From Spongiivirga citrea (lineage in GTDB: Bacteria > Bacteroidota > Bacteroidia > Flavobacteriales > Flavobacteriaceae): a DNA stretch of 64,000 bases. Location: the NCBI RefSeq assembly GCF_010671565.1, contig NZ_JAABOQ010000001.1:722346-786345 (forward strand), read 5' to 3'. The notes under the pieces are model-generated. The model was not told where the DNA came from. It ran no database searches and saw nothing but the letters and a program-made list of their open reading frames with translations. A program made the translations under genes and the position numbers. This document shows positions 44,866 to 54,535 of the stretch, in pieces. Within the stretch, counting starts at the first letter, position 1, and the number at the start of each line of letters is the position of its first letter.

Positions 44866-46638
44866 TTATTCTATTATTTGCTTTACTTCTCCACAGGTTA
44901 GCATTGCATCACCAAAATATGGATTGATTACTTTTTCTTCTTTGCTCAACCAATATGCGCCCTTGTTGTTATCTGCCATCGGACAAAATTCCACATAGAC
45001 TTTTTCATTTATACCAAACAATTGAACAACATTGATTAGATGTGATGACAAATGTTTAAAATGGTCTCTTTGCGCTTTAATAGCTGACAAATTAGATATT
45101 GAAGTTGCAGAAGATTTTATTTCTTTTACTATTGACATCCAATGTGTGTGAGCGTTATTATCTGATAACAATTTCATATCTACTTTACTTAAATTGTTTA
45201 GTAAACTTGTTGCATTAACTGAAGTATTTTTTGAATCTTCTTTAACTAAAGCATTTTTTAAATGGATATAATCATTGAAAACAACTTTTAATTGTTCTTG
45301 AAATTTCTCTGATACCGTGAATCGTTCATTCATATTAGTATGGTCACTTTCTTTTTTTGAAGTAGTATTATCCATACCTAAATGTCCTTCGTGACCTGTC
45401 ATTATTTTACCCCCTTCTTTATTCATCATAGATTTTTTACCTTGCAATTGAGCTGCTGCATCTACAGTAAATGTTCCGTTAGTCACGATTTCATTGCCAA
45501 CAAATAATCCCTCTAAAACTTCATATTCATTACCAATTTGATTGCCTAAAACTACTTCGCGCATTTCAAAAACGGTTTGGTCTGGATTGGCTTTTAAATA
45601 GACAACAGAACGTTCACCTGTCCAAAGCACAGCAGATGCCGGAATTGTTAATACCTCATCATTACTACTTGAAACTCGGTCAATATTTGCAGTTACAAAC
45701 ATTCCAGGTTTAAATACATCGTTTTTATTATGAAGCACTACACGTAAGGCTACTGTTCTTGTTTTGATATTTAAAATAGGGTCTAGGAAATCGACTTTCC
45801 CTTTAAATTTCTTTTTAGCATAAGCATTTGTAGTCACTAAAACTTCTTGTCCCTTTTTAAATAAATCGATTTGATTTTCATATACATCAAAATTTGCCCA
45901 AACCGTATTGAGATTTGCAATTTTAAGCAATGGTTGACCTTGTTTGATGTAATCGCCTTGTTCCACTAATTTTTCGGTAACTGTTCCTGAAACGGTTGCA
46001 TAAACTGGAAAGTTTTCTTTTACTTTTTGGGTTTCTTCAATCTGATTGATTTGATTGTCAGAGAGTTTCCACAATTTTAATTTATTACGAACTGCTTTGT
46101 AAAGTGCAGGTTGCGATTCTTTTAGTGACGAAGCCGTAATCAATTCTTGTTGTGCTGCATACAATTCTGGCGAATAAATGGTTGCCAATAATTGGCCTTT
46201 ACGAACTTCTTCGCCTGTAAAACTCACATTCAAACGTTCTATTCTACCCGAAAAATAACTGACTTGTACTGCGTTTGCTTCTTCATTTTCAGCGATTTTA
46301 CCAGATAATTTAATAGTGTTGCCTTCAATATTTCCCTTGCCAACAACAGTCGTTTGAATATTGGCTAATGCCATTGCATTTTCCGTTAATTTAAATTGGT
46401 CTGCCAATAAACCATCTGCACTACTTTCGGCAGGAATTAAATCCATCCCACAAATAGGGCAATCGCCTGGTTCTGGTTGCATAATTTGTGGATGCATTGA
46501 ACACGTCCACATTTGATTTGTTTCCGTTGTTGCAGAATGATTGTGATATGTACTTTCATTAGACGAATCTCCAAACAGCAACCAACCCAGGAGTAAACCA
46601 ACTACTAATATTCCTCCATAAATTAATATCTTTTTCAT
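44866..46638 (-). CDS. cusB: CusB-like periplasmic adaptor with HMBD and DUF3347 domains
   Basis: 590 aa membrane fusion protein. N-terminal membrane anchor (8-22), then a heavy-metal-binding domain at about 43-70 with C46, H49, C60 and C63 (TCSMHP, CPICGMDL). The adaptor barrel region covers about 90-400. A C-terminal DUF3347 domain follows at about 430-590 and ends in a possible second metal site (VEFCPMADNNKGAYWL). Links CusA to the outer membrane channel. Operon member, with the PepSY gene 3 bases upstream. Confidence 0.92.
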   Translation of the reverse strand: MKKILIYGGILVVGLLLGWLLFGDSSNESTYHNHSATTETNQMWTCSMHPQIMQPEPGDCPICGMDLIPAESSADGLLADQFKLTENAMALANIQTTVVGKGNIEGNTIKLSGKIAENEEANAVQVSYFSGRIERLNVSFTGEEVRKGQLLATIYSPELYAAQQELITASSLKESQPALYKAVRNKLKLWKLSDNQINQIEETQKVKENFPVYATVSGTVTEKLVEQGDYIKQGQPLLKIANLNTVWANFDVYENQIDLFKKGQEVLVTTNAYAKKKFKGKVDFLDPILNIKTRTVALRVVLHNKNDVFKPGMFVTANIDRVSSSNDEVLTIPASAVLWTGERSVVYLKANPDQTVFEMREVVLGNQIGNEYEVLEGLFVGNEIVTNGTFTVDAAAQLQGKKSMMNKEGGKIMTGHEGHLGMDNTTSKKESDHTNMNERFTVSEKFQEQLKVVFNDYIHLKNALVKEDSKNTSVNATSLLNNLSKVDMKLLSDNNAHTHWMSIVKEIKSSATSISNLSAIKAQRDHFKHLSSHLINVVQLFGINEKVYVEFCPMADNNKGAYWLSKEEKVINPYFGDAMLTCGEVKQIIE

Positions 46639-46641
46639 CTC

Positions 46642-47352
46642 TTACTTTTTATTTCGTTTTAATAATTTTCTAACTGAAGCTGAAGATGTAAACCATAATA
46701 AAAATCCACTTAATACAGTAATTAAACCTAAAAGCGAAAAGGCTCTTAATACTATTGTATTAAAGTTGTCTCTACCCTCATAATCCATAGTATGTGTCAT
46801 CCATAAAAAATCGAACCAACGCCAACTACGATGCCTTACTGTTTGAAATTTTCCATCTTTTACAGATACATAAGCTTTAAGAGATTCATCTGTTTTATAT
46901 GAAATCACGTATGCAGGTAATAGCTTTTCTCGATATTCGTGGTGTTTTCCAGCTTGAGTTATTTGTTCTATAGTTTCTACTTTCAAGTCACTTTTTATAT
47001 AATTTTTTGCGACATAGAGCGCTTCATTTTTTGTAATGTTATACTTTACTTTTCCATTAATGGCATTGTATAATTGCTCTTTATTTACCCAATAGTAAGG
47101 TGTGTTATCGATGTCTCTCAATTCAATAGTATTAATACCTTTCGAAACATGAAGTTGTGATGGACTAATGAGGTCGTTAAATGCTTTAGGCTGGTATTCC
47201 ATATTTTTAAAATGGTCTCCATGTATATCATCAATATTTGTCCAACTAAAGTATAAGCCACTTATGGTCCAAAACAAAAATTGAATACCCAAAAACAAAC
47301 CTAAATAGCGATGTGTTTTCCTTATTTTTAATGCTGTATGTCTGTTTACCAT
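46642..47352 (-). CDS. PepSY-domain membrane protein
   Basis: 236 aa. An N-terminal transmembrane helix (about 15-33), a PepSY-like domain (for example ALYVAKNYIKSDLKVETI) and a C-terminal transmembrane helix (about 205-225). PepSY-TM proteins occur in metal and iron-reductase loci. Spaced 2 bases from the HMA-MauE gene and 3 from cusB. Role in the efflux system unknown. Confidence 0.82.
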   Translation of the reverse strand: MVNRHTALKIRKTHRYLGLFLGIQFLFWTISGLYFSWTNIDDIHGDHFKNMEYQPKAFNDLISPSQLHVSKGINTIELRDIDNTPYYWVNKEQLYNAINGKVKYNITKNEALYVAKNYIKSDLKVETIEQITQAGKHHEYREKLLPAYVISYKTDESLKAYVSVKDGKFQTVRHRSWRWFDFLWMTHTMDYEGRDNFNTIVLRAFSLLGLITVLSGFLLWFTSSASVRKLLKRNKK

Positions 47353-47354
47353 AA

Positions 47355-48086
47355 TTAAATTATTAACATTAAACTTGCCATAACTATCATAATGGCGTTC
47401 TCTATAAAAGTGGCTTCTGTCATTGGTAATTTAAGGGCCGTACCTAAACAGGCACATCGAATAGCTTTCTTATCTAAAAGTGTTTTCGTAACTCCAATTG
47501 TGGTAATTACTAAAACAACAAGTGTGACGATAAGTGCGATATTTATTTCAAGGCGCATTAGGAACATTATGCCTAAAGCAGTTTCAACAAAAGGATATAT
47601 TTTACCGTAAATTGGAATGCGTTTTGCTAAAGGGTCATACATACTAAAGGACTCTGGAAACCCTTTTAAATCCAACATCTTAAAGAAACTAAATACAATG
47701 TAGAATAAGCCCATAAAATCCAGCATAAAGACACTCCAAGACCAATTCTTATAGTGAAGTAAAATACTCGATGAAGCGATATAAAAAATAATAAGTATTA
47801 GCGGTTTTAATTGTTGCAATTTGCTTTTTTCTTCTTCCATTGGCATTGCCGACATACTTGAAGATGTAAACACATTCTTCACTTTCTTTTCAGATAAGGT
47901 ATACTTTTCTGGTAATGCTTTTTGCAATAAATCAGTTGAAATATGTTTGTCCATTTTCACTTCTGCTTCACCTTTTTCAAGATTAACAGATACCTCCGAT
48001 ATGTCATCTATTTCGCTTAAATATCTTTCTACGGAAGCTTTACAGTTATTGCAAGTCATTCCTGTTATATTATATGTATGTTTCAT
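47355..48086 (-). CDS. HMA domain fused to a MauE-like membrane domain
   Basis: 243 aa. An N-terminal HMA domain (C12 and C15 in GMTCNNC) is followed by four transmembrane segments resembling the MauE/DoxX-like redox membrane family (about 95-243), with conserved ALRCAC-type Cys pair near residue 215 (IRCACLGT). It may carry metal or thiol electrons at the membrane; no experimental precedent is known to me for this fusion. Overlaps the next upstream gene by 4 bases (48083-48086). Confidence 0.8.
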   Translation of the reverse strand: MKHTYNITGMTCNNCKASVERYLSEIDDISEVSVNLEKGEAEVKMDKHISTDLLQKALPEKYTLSEKKVKNVFTSSSMSAMPMEEEKSKLQQLKPLILIIFYIASSSILLHYKNWSWSVFMLDFMGLFYIVFSFFKMLDLKGFPESFSMYDPLAKRIPIYGKIYPFVETALGIMFLMRLEINIALIVTLVVLVITTIGVTKTLLDKKAIRCACLGTALKLPMTEATFIENAIMIVMASLMLII

Positions 48087-48808
48087 TGTTTTGGTAGCTT
48101 TAATATTATTGTTTGATTTAATGACAAATCATCAATATGGCCTGCGATATCTTTATCATCTGTCTTAAAGTGCATATGCATATTGGTTGTATGATGGGTA
48201 AAAACTGCTTGGTGTTTTGTAGAATAGAAACCAACGATTTGAACTTCTCGATCTTGCAAAGTTCCATTTAAACCAGATTCTTTATGCTTTTTGTGATTGT
48301 GGATAGTGTCGTCATCATTCCAGTTTATAACGTGCCAATCTAAAGAAGCGATAGTACCTTCTAATAGGAAAGGAAATGGTTTTTCTACGTCAATTCCATT
48401 ATTTGTTGCTATTTCAAAAATTTGCTTTTCTAAATCACTTTTTGTTTTACTATTCTCAATTTGAAAAGAATCCCACGCTTCAATTTCTGCATATACTAAT
48501 AGAGATGCTTTTAAATTGTAAGAATCTTTAATCTGTAAACTACTATCAACCACAAAACTGTTGCTTGGTTGACTATCAAATATTTGAATTTCGCCCTTGA
48601 GGTTATCCACAGCACCAAGAGCGTAAAGGTTTTTCATTTTTGAAAGTGTGTCTAAACTAATTACGGGTTGAATATTACCAGACATTATTGTTCTTAAAGC
48701 ACCTGAATGTTTTACTTCTGTTGAAAGAGTTTTACTTTCTTTATCGCGACAAGACGAAAAGGCAATTGTAAAAAACACTAATACGATTATATATGTTAAT
48801 CTTTTCAT
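48083..48808 (-). CDS. Acetolactate-decarboxylase-like lipoprotein
   Basis: 241 aa. Lipobox FSSC (C20), so a lipoprotein. The body matches the alpha-acetolactate decarboxylase fold: KNLYALGAVDNLKGEIQIFD, and the metal site H211, H213 and H224 in MHMHFKTDDKDIAGHIDDL, with spacing HxH-x10-H as in that enzyme. A conserved Glu (E73) is present. In a metal efflux operon, and lipidated, it is unlikely to act on acetolactate; a metal-binding or redox role is possible (inference). Confidence 0.8.
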   Translation of the reverse strand: MKRLTYIIVLVFFTIAFSSCRDKESKTLSTEVKHSGALRTIMSGNIQPVISLDTLSKMKNLYALGAVDNLKGEIQIFDSQPSNSFVVDSSLQIKDSYNLKASLLVYAEIEAWDSFQIENSKTKSDLEKQIFEIATNNGIDVEKPFPFLLEGTIASLDWHVINWNDDDTIHNHKKHKESGLNGTLQDREVQIVGFYSTKHQAVFTHHTTNMHMHFKTDDKDIAGHIDDLSLNQTIILKLPKQ

Positions 48809-48811
48809 TGC

Positions 48812-50047
48812 TTAATTGGTTAAGTAATTAATAATTGTGCTTTGCACATAGTAACCCTTAATAGACTCTATTTGGTTCATTTGAAACTTTAGTTGCAATT
48901 CCTGAATATCCAAAACATCATTAAAATCTATCGTTCCTATTTCGTAACTTTTGATTAAGATGTCTTCTGCATCTTTAGCTTGTTTTAAATTCTTGGTTTG
49001 AGTCTCATAACTTATTCTTGCCGAAATACGCTCATTAATCGCTTTACTTAAAAGTGTTTCCAAAGTGTTTAATTGTTCTTGTTTTTGAGCTGTTATTTCT
49101 TGCTGTTCTAGCTCATTCTGCTTGGTTTGAGATTTATATTTTTTATTAAAAATTGGAATGGATACCGAAATCATAGGCATCACAATATCTTTACCATTAT
49201 CCGTGAAGCTCATATCTGGTCTTTCGGAAACATTGATATAGTCTAAGCCAAAACCAATCATAGGACTGCTTTCTTTTTGGTTTAGTAATTCTGATTGTTC
49301 TATGGATTGAAATAGTTTATCATACTTTAACAGTTCAGGATGCAATGCTAAATTTTCAGTGATGATTTCAAAGTCTTCTGAAGGCATTATTAAACTCTCT
49401 ACCACAGTAACAGAAATATCATTTTTCCTATTCAAAAGATTATTAAGATTCGTTTGTTCCGCCAAAAATTGTTGTTGCAACACCTCTTTTAGTTGTTGCA
49501 TTTCATTTTGACGCATTTGTAATCGCAACACATCTACAGCAGAGGCTTTACCAACCTCAACAGACGTAAGTGCTAAAGTCTCATAAGTTTTGAGCAATTC
49601 AATATTTTGAACCAATACCTTTTGTTTCGCTTTGTTGGCGTATAAATTATAATAAGATTGTGATACAGAAGCCATCAATTTTCGCTTTGCGATAACAATG
49701 TCTTCATATTTTGCATCAGTTAATGAACTCACATAATTTTCTCTTGATGTAATTGTACCAAACCACGGTAGCATTTGTTTAGCTGATACTTTAAAGCGTT
49801 GCGCTCCTGTTCGTGTTTCTGGTTCACTTATAAAGTAACCTACACCAAATTCGGTATTCGGAATAGTGTTGACCTCATTTACTTTTTCTGAAACTCTCTT
49901 GTATTGTAACTCCAACTTTTGAATTTCTGGATTGTTATTTAATGCTACATCAATAAGCGTTTCTAACTCTTGACTTTGCGCAGAAACCACGAAGCATAAA
50001 GCACAAAGAACAAAGACTGCTTTTATATTGATTTTTATGTATTTCAT
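48812..50047 (-). CDS. cusC: TolC-family outer membrane efflux protein (CusC-like)
   Basis: 411 aa with a signal peptide (VFVLCALCFVVSAQS) and two outer-membrane efflux (OEP) repeats with long helices (about 40-200 and 240-410). It forms the outer membrane channel of the RND system. The start overlaps the end of cusA by 4 bases (50044-50047), and the decarboxylase-like gene begins 3 bases downstream. Confidence 0.9.
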   Translation of the reverse strand: MKYIKINIKAVFVLCALCFVVSAQSQELETLIDVALNNNPEIQKLELQYKRVSEKVNEVNTIPNTEFGVGYFISEPETRTGAQRFKVSAKQMLPWFGTITSRENYVSSLTDAKYEDIVIAKRKLMASVSQSYYNLYANKAKQKVLVQNIELLKTYETLALTSVEVGKASAVDVLRLQMRQNEMQQLKEVLQQQFLAEQTNLNNLLNRKNDISVTVVESLIMPSEDFEIITENLALHPELLKYDKLFQSIEQSELLNQKESSPMIGFGLDYINVSERPDMSFTDNGKDIVMPMISVSIPIFNKKYKSQTKQNELEQQEITAQKQEQLNTLETLLSKAINERISARISYETQTKNLKQAKDAEDILIKSYEIGTIDFNDVLDIQELQLKFQMNQIESIKGYYVQSTIINYLTN

Positions 50048-53000
50048 TTTGATGCTCTTTTTAGTTCAACTTCTGCTTTCCAACTATACAAAACCGGCAC
50101 AACAAATAAGGTAATTAATGCGATTAGCATTCCGCCGAAGCTTGGTATGGCCATTGGTATCATAATATCGCTTCCTCTTCCTGTAGATGTAAGTATCGGT
50201 AACAAAGCAAGAATAGTTGTAGCCGTTGTCATTAAACAAGGGCGAATACGTTTTTCTCCTGCTTCAATTACCGATAGTCGTACATCAATTAGGGTAAGGG
50301 GATTATTTTTGCTAAATGTTTGTTTTAAATAGGTAGCCATTACTACTCCGTCATCTGTTGCAATACCGAAGAGTGCAATAAAGCCTACCCAAACTGCCAC
50401 ACTTAAATTAATTGGGTGCATCTGGAATAAATCACGCAGATTTTCGCCAAAGAAGTTGAAGTTTAAAAACCAATCTTGGCCATAGAGCCATATGATTATA
50501 AAGCCACCTGCAAACGCTACTGCAATACCTGTAAACACCATTAATGATGTACCAACAGAACGGAATTGGAAATACAGTATTAAAAAGATGATTGCCAATG
50601 CTAATGGCACAACAACAGATAGTGTTTTTTCTGCTCGTAACTGATTTTCATACGTTCCTGTGAATGCATAGTTGATACCTTTTGGCACAATTAGCTCACC
50701 AGAATCTATCTTTTCTTGGATAAGTGCTTGTGCATTTTCAACAACACTTACTTCTGCAAAACCATCTAATTTATCGAACAGTACATAACCTACTAAAAAG
50801 GTATCTTCACTTTTAATGACTTGTGGCCCTTGTTCGTAGCGAATGGTTGCCAATTCGCTTAATGGAACAGGACTGCCTGTTGAAACTGGCACATAAATCT
50901 GTTGTAAGTCTGTTGGATTTGCTCGTAATTCTCTTGGATATCGCACACGAACACCATAGCGCTCACGACCTTCGACTGTTTGAGTTAAGACCATACCACC
51001 AACAGCAACTTTCAATACATCTTGAACATCTTGTATTGAAATGCCATATCGTGCGATTTTCTCTCTATCAATATCAATCAACAAATACGGTTTACCAACA
51101 ATACGGTCTGCAAAGACAGCTTCTTTTTTAACACCTTCAGCTTCCTTGATAATGTTTTCTAATTGTACTCCAAACGCTTCAATTTGTTTTAAGTCTTGAC
51201 CTTTTACCTTTATTCCCATAGGTGCTCGCATTCCTGTTTGAAGCATTACCAATCGGGTTTCAATAGGTTGTAGTTTTGGTGCTGACGTAACTCCAGGTAA
51301 TTTGGTAACTCTTACAATTTCATTCCAAATATCGTCTGGTGATTCAATTTCTGGTCGCCAATTACGATAGTATTCACCATCCCCGTCTTCGATTAGTTGA
51401 GACCTTTTGACTGTGCTATAAGCAATATTTTCGGAATTATTAGGATTAGAAATAAAGCTACCATCTTTCAATTCAAACAAACCATCCTCATTTACCTTAT
51501 AGCGTTGTCTTTCTCCATCTACATTCAGCATATATTCTGGCTTATACTGAATGATGTTTTCATACATTGATAGTGGTGCTGGGTCTAACGCTGATTCTGT
51601 TCTACCTGCTTTACCAACAACCGTTTCAATCTCTGGAATACTGGCGACGGCCATATCCAATTGCTGTAAAACCCGTTTGTTTTCTTCTACGCCAGAATGA
51701 GGCATTGAGGTTGGCATTAGTAGAAATGAGCCTTCATTTAAGGATGGCATAAACTCTTTGCCTGTATTCTTCATAATCAAAAACCCTGCAATAACAATCG
51801 CAGTAGGAATAGACAAAAACAACAATTTATTTTCTAAACACCACCTTAAAATACGCGTGTAATATTTGATGAATAGTGAGAAAACACCCAATAAACCAAA
51901 ACAAATTACACTTACAAAAATGAGATTCCAAAAGATGCTTTTATCTACTCCTAATGGTCGCCAATATTCGGCTAACAAGAATACTATTGCTGATGCTGAA
52001 ATAATGATATTGATAAGGTTAGTTTGTTTGTCTGCTATCTTATTTTGAAGATTGAGAAGTGCTGTAATTCCAAAAACTATCAAAATCAATCCTAACCAAT
52101 ACCCATAGACTATTGCTACGATACCTAAAGCTATTAAAACACCATTTAAAACATATTTAAAAGTGTTTTTAATGCTTTTCTTTCTGAATAAAAATGCTGC
52201 AAATGGTGGTATTAAAAATAAAGCAACAACAATAGATGCTGTTAAAGCAAAGGTTTTTGTAAAAGCTAATGGTCTAAATAATTTTCCTTCTGCACCAATC
52301 ATTGTAAAGACTGGAATGAAACTAATTATTGTTGTCATTACTGCGGTTACAATAGCACCAGAAACTTCTGCTGTTGCATTATAAACTACCGTATTAATGG
52401 TTTGTGTTCCATCATCTTCATCCAAGTGCCTTATAATGTTTTCTGAAAGAATCACACCAACATCGACCATTGTACCAATAGCAATTGCGATACCAGATAA
52501 GGCGACAATGTTGGCATCTACTCCAAAGAACTTCATTGCTATAAAAACCATTAAAACTGCAATAGGTAACAAGCCAGAAATTAATACTGAAGCTCGAAGA
52601 TTAAACACCATAATGATGATAACCAAAATGGTAATCAGTATTTCCAAAGTCAATGCTTCGTTAAGTGTGCCTAATGTTTCTTGAATTAATACGGTTCTAT
52701 CGTAAAATGGTACAATGGTTACTTGTGATGTTCTACCGTCTGCTAATACTTTTGAAGGTAATCCTGCACTTAATTCGTTAATTTTCTCTTTGACATTATT
52801 GATTACTTCCATTGGGTTTGCTCCGTAACGAGCCACAACAACAGCACCCACAACTTCTGCACCTTCTTTATCTAATAATCCACGTCTTGTTGCAGGACCT
52901 AATGATACTTTTCCGATGTCTTTAATTCGTATTGCTGTATAATCTTCGGAAGTAACAACTGCGTTCTCTATGTCAGAAATAGACTTGACATACCCTAAAC

Positions 53001-53751
53001 CACGTACTAAATATTCTGCATTATTGATTTCAATAGTTTGCGCACCAATGTCTTTATTACTTTCCTTAACTGCTTTTACAATATGATGCAAACCAATATT
53101 ATATTGACGCATCAATTCAGGATTAACATCTACTTGATACTCCTGAACATAACCACCAATAGAGGCAACTTCTGATACTCCGCTTGCAGAGGATAGTGCA
53201 TATTTAACATAGTAATCTTGAATACTGCGTAGCTCTTGTAAATCCCAACCGCCAGTAACGTTTCCATTTTCATCACGACCTTCAAGTGTGTACCAAAATA
53301 TTTGTCCTAATCCTGTGGCATCTGGTCCCAATGCTGGATTAACACCTTGGGGTAATAAACCATTTGGTAAGGAATTCAGTTTTTCGAGTATGCGACTTCT
53401 GCTCCAATAAAATTCTATGTCTTCTTCAAAAATGATATAGATACTTGAAAAGCCGAACATTGATGAACTACGAATGGTTTTCACTCCAGGAATACCTAAC
53501 AAGGAAGTGGTTAATGGATAGGTAATTTGGTCTTCTATATCTTGTGGTGAGCGACCATCCCACTTTGTAAAAACGATTTGTTGGTTCTCACCTATATCTG
53601 GTATGGCATCTACAGCAACAGGATTGCTTGGTAAGAAACCTGTGTCCCAGTTAAAAGGTGCATTTACCGTTCCCCATCCTACGAAAAAGACGAGTAGCAG
53701 TACTGCAACAAGTTTATTCTCGATAAGAAATTTGATTGCTTTATTAAGCAT
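50044..53751 (-). CDS. cusA: CusA/CzcA-type heavy-metal efflux RND pump
   Basis: 1235 aa inner-membrane RND transporter. Features: PVAVDAIPDIGENQQIVFTKW, GIPGVKTIRSSSMFGFSS, the DD-containing TM segments and the Met-rich transport stretch (GSFLLMPTSMPHSGV and RLVMLQTGMRAPMG) that fits the CusA copper/silver type. It is longer than the usual near 1040 aa: an extra hydrophobic insert (about 525-640) and an insert in the porter region (about 735-800) are present. Proton-driven export of monovalent copper or silver is likely; zinc/cobalt specificity cannot be excluded. Confidence 0.9.
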   Translation of the reverse strand: MLNKAIKFLIENKLVAVLLLVFFVGWGTVNAPFNWDTGFLPSNPVAVDAIPDIGENQQIVFTKWDGRSPQDIEDQITYPLTTSLLGIPGVKTIRSSSMFGFSSIYIIFEEDIEFYWSRSRILEKLNSLPNGLLPQGVNPALGPDATGLGQIFWYTLEGRDENGNVTGGWDLQELRSIQDYYVKYALSSASGVSEVASIGGYVQEYQVDVNPELMRQYNIGLHHIVKAVKESNKDIGAQTIEINNAEYLVRGLGYVKSISDIENAVVTSEDYTAIRIKDIGKVSLGPATRRGLLDKEGAEVVGAVVVARYGANPMEVINNVKEKINELSAGLPSKVLADGRTSQVTIVPFYDRTVLIQETLGTLNEALTLEILITILVIIIMVFNLRASVLISGLLPIAVLMVFIAMKFFGVDANIVALSGIAIAIGTMVDVGVILSENIIRHLDEDDGTQTINTVVYNATAEVSGAIVTAVMTTIISFIPVFTMIGAEGKLFRPLAFTKTFALTASIVVALFLIPPFAAFLFRKKSIKNTFKYVLNGVLIALGIVAIVYGYWLGLILIVFGITALLNLQNKIADKQTNLINIIISASAIVFLLAEYWRPLGVDKSIFWNLIFVSVICFGLLGVFSLFIKYYTRILRWCLENKLLFLSIPTAIVIAGFLIMKNTGKEFMPSLNEGSFLLMPTSMPHSGVEENKRVLQQLDMAVASIPEIETVVGKAGRTESALDPAPLSMYENIIQYKPEYMLNVDGERQRYKVNEDGLFELKDGSFISNPNNSENIAYSTVKRSQLIEDGDGEYYRNWRPEIESPDDIWNEIVRVTKLPGVTSAPKLQPIETRLVMLQTGMRAPMGIKVKGQDLKQIEAFGVQLENIIKEAEGVKKEAVFADRIVGKPYLLIDIDREKIARYGISIQDVQDVLKVAVGGMVLTQTVEGRERYGVRVRYPRELRANPTDLQQIYVPVSTGSPVPLSELATIRYEQGPQVIKSEDTFLVGYVLFDKLDGFAEVSVVENAQALIQEKIDSGELIVPKGINYAFTGTYENQLRAEKTLSVVVPLALAIIFLILYFQFRSVGTSLMVFTGIAVAFAGGFIIIWLYGQDWFLNFNFFGENLRDLFQMHPINLSVAVWVGFIALFGIATDDGVVMATYLKQTFSKNNPLTLIDVRLSVIEAGEKRIRPCLMTTATTILALLPILTSTGRGSDIMIPMAIPSFGGMLIALITLFVVPVLYSWKAEVELKRASK

Positions 53752-53780
53752 ATAGTTTGATTATTAAACAGTTAGACATT

Positions 53781-53797
53781 GGTGTTGAGAAAACACC
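53781..53797. repeat. Short hairpin 30 bases upstream of the cusA start
   Basis: GGTGTT-gagaa-AACACC, a 6-5-6 dyad in the gap between cusA and the HYC_CC_PP gene; might act in the operon leader. Low weight. Confidence 0.3.
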
Positions 53798-53809
53798 GAA
53801 CACAACAAA

Positions 53810-53840
53810 TTATCCTTAGGACATTGCAGTCATAGGATAA
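53810..53840. repeat. Hairpin between the HYC_CC_PP and cusA genes
   Basis: TTATCCT (53810-53816) and AGGATAA (53834-53840) flank a 17-base loop with a further GAC/GTC pair. It may end the upstream transcript or regulate the efflux operon. Confidence 0.35.
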
Positions 53841-53860
53841 AAAAGTCTATTGCTTAAAAA

Positions 53861-54274
53861 TCAAATTAAATAGGTCTCGTCAATCTTGAAGATTTGCCTG
53901 ACGATGAGTGGTGGTTTGTATTCTCTAAAAGAGTTTATTTCTCCATCAAAACCCTCAAATAAATCAATGTAGCTTAAAACGAAAGAAACTACAATTTGTT
54001 GTTGTTCATAGGTCAGTCTTTCAAGAGATGTTTTTAACTCATTTTGACCATCAATTAGTAATTGCTCATCACTACAACAATTCTTTTTTTCTATTGAACA
54101 ATCTGAACTTGAAGCGGACCGCATTTTCATTCCGCAATTTTCTGCCTTTTTGAATATCGCAGTATCTACTAAAGTATCTCCACAATAATGCATATCAATA
54201 GTAAATGACATTGTAGAGAATAACACTACAAAAGCCATTATTAATGACATTATTTTATGGAATATTCGTTTCAT
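53861..54274 (-). CDS. HYC_CC_PP family protein
   Basis: 137 aa with a signal peptide (MKRIFHKIMSLIMAFVVLFSTMSF). Named motifs visible: DMHYCG, KNCCSDE and YKPPLIVR. Cys-rich and typically next to metal efflux genes in Bacteroidota; it may bind copper. The start is ATG 54274; a further ATG 30 bases upstream is before the signal peptide and less likely. A -7 element lies 8 bases before the chosen ATG. Confidence 0.85.
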   Translation of the reverse strand: MKRIFHKIMSLIMAFVVLFSTMSFTIDMHYCGDTLVDTAIFKKAENCGMKMRSASSSDCSIEKKNCCSDEQLLIDGQNELKTSLERLTYEQQQIVVSFVLSYIDLFEGFDGEINSFREYKPPLIVRQIFKIDETYLI

Positions 54275-54282
54275 ATTAATTG

Positions 54283-54290
54283 CAAAGGTA
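54283..54290 (-). promoter_or_regulatory. -7 element of the HYC_CC_PP gene
   Basis: Minus-strand TACCTTTG (plus CAAAGGTA) fits TAnnTTTG. A TTG 16 bases upstream (plus CAA 54307-54309) is slightly close for a -33 box. Confidence 0.5.
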
Positions 54291-54328
54291 TTAAATTTTA
54301 ACAACTCAAAATTTTGTTTAACAGAAAC

Positions 54329-54535
54329 TTAAAATAGATAATTTTGATTCAAATCAATGTTTTCGCTTAGAATGGCCTGTAAGTGAGAAGGCATTATGTA
54401 ATCCGTAAGTACTTCGCCTGTAATAGCATCAATCCAATCTGAATTTTCTGGGTTGTACTCCCATTCTCTATAATCCATAGGAGGTTTTCTTTGGTTAAGG
54501 TTTTTTCGTTTTTTGGAATTCGCTAGCAGTATCGA
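54329..54535 (-). pseudogene. Truncated coding remnant beyond the metal genes
   Basis: An open frame without a good start runs from after TAG (54536-54538) to TAA at 54329-54331, 68 residues. It includes KRKNLNQRKPPMDYREW and IDAITGEVLTDYIMPSHL, which look like real protein sequence: acidic and tryptophan-containing, unlike random AT-rich translation. From its internal ATG (54478) only 49 residues remain. I infer the C-terminal end of a gene that lost its 5' part. Family not recognised. Confidence 0.45.

Noticed and set aside
44419..54304. Integrative conjugative element
   Set aside because: No integrase, relaxase, Tra or mobilisation gene is present, so only an old acquired block can be suggested.
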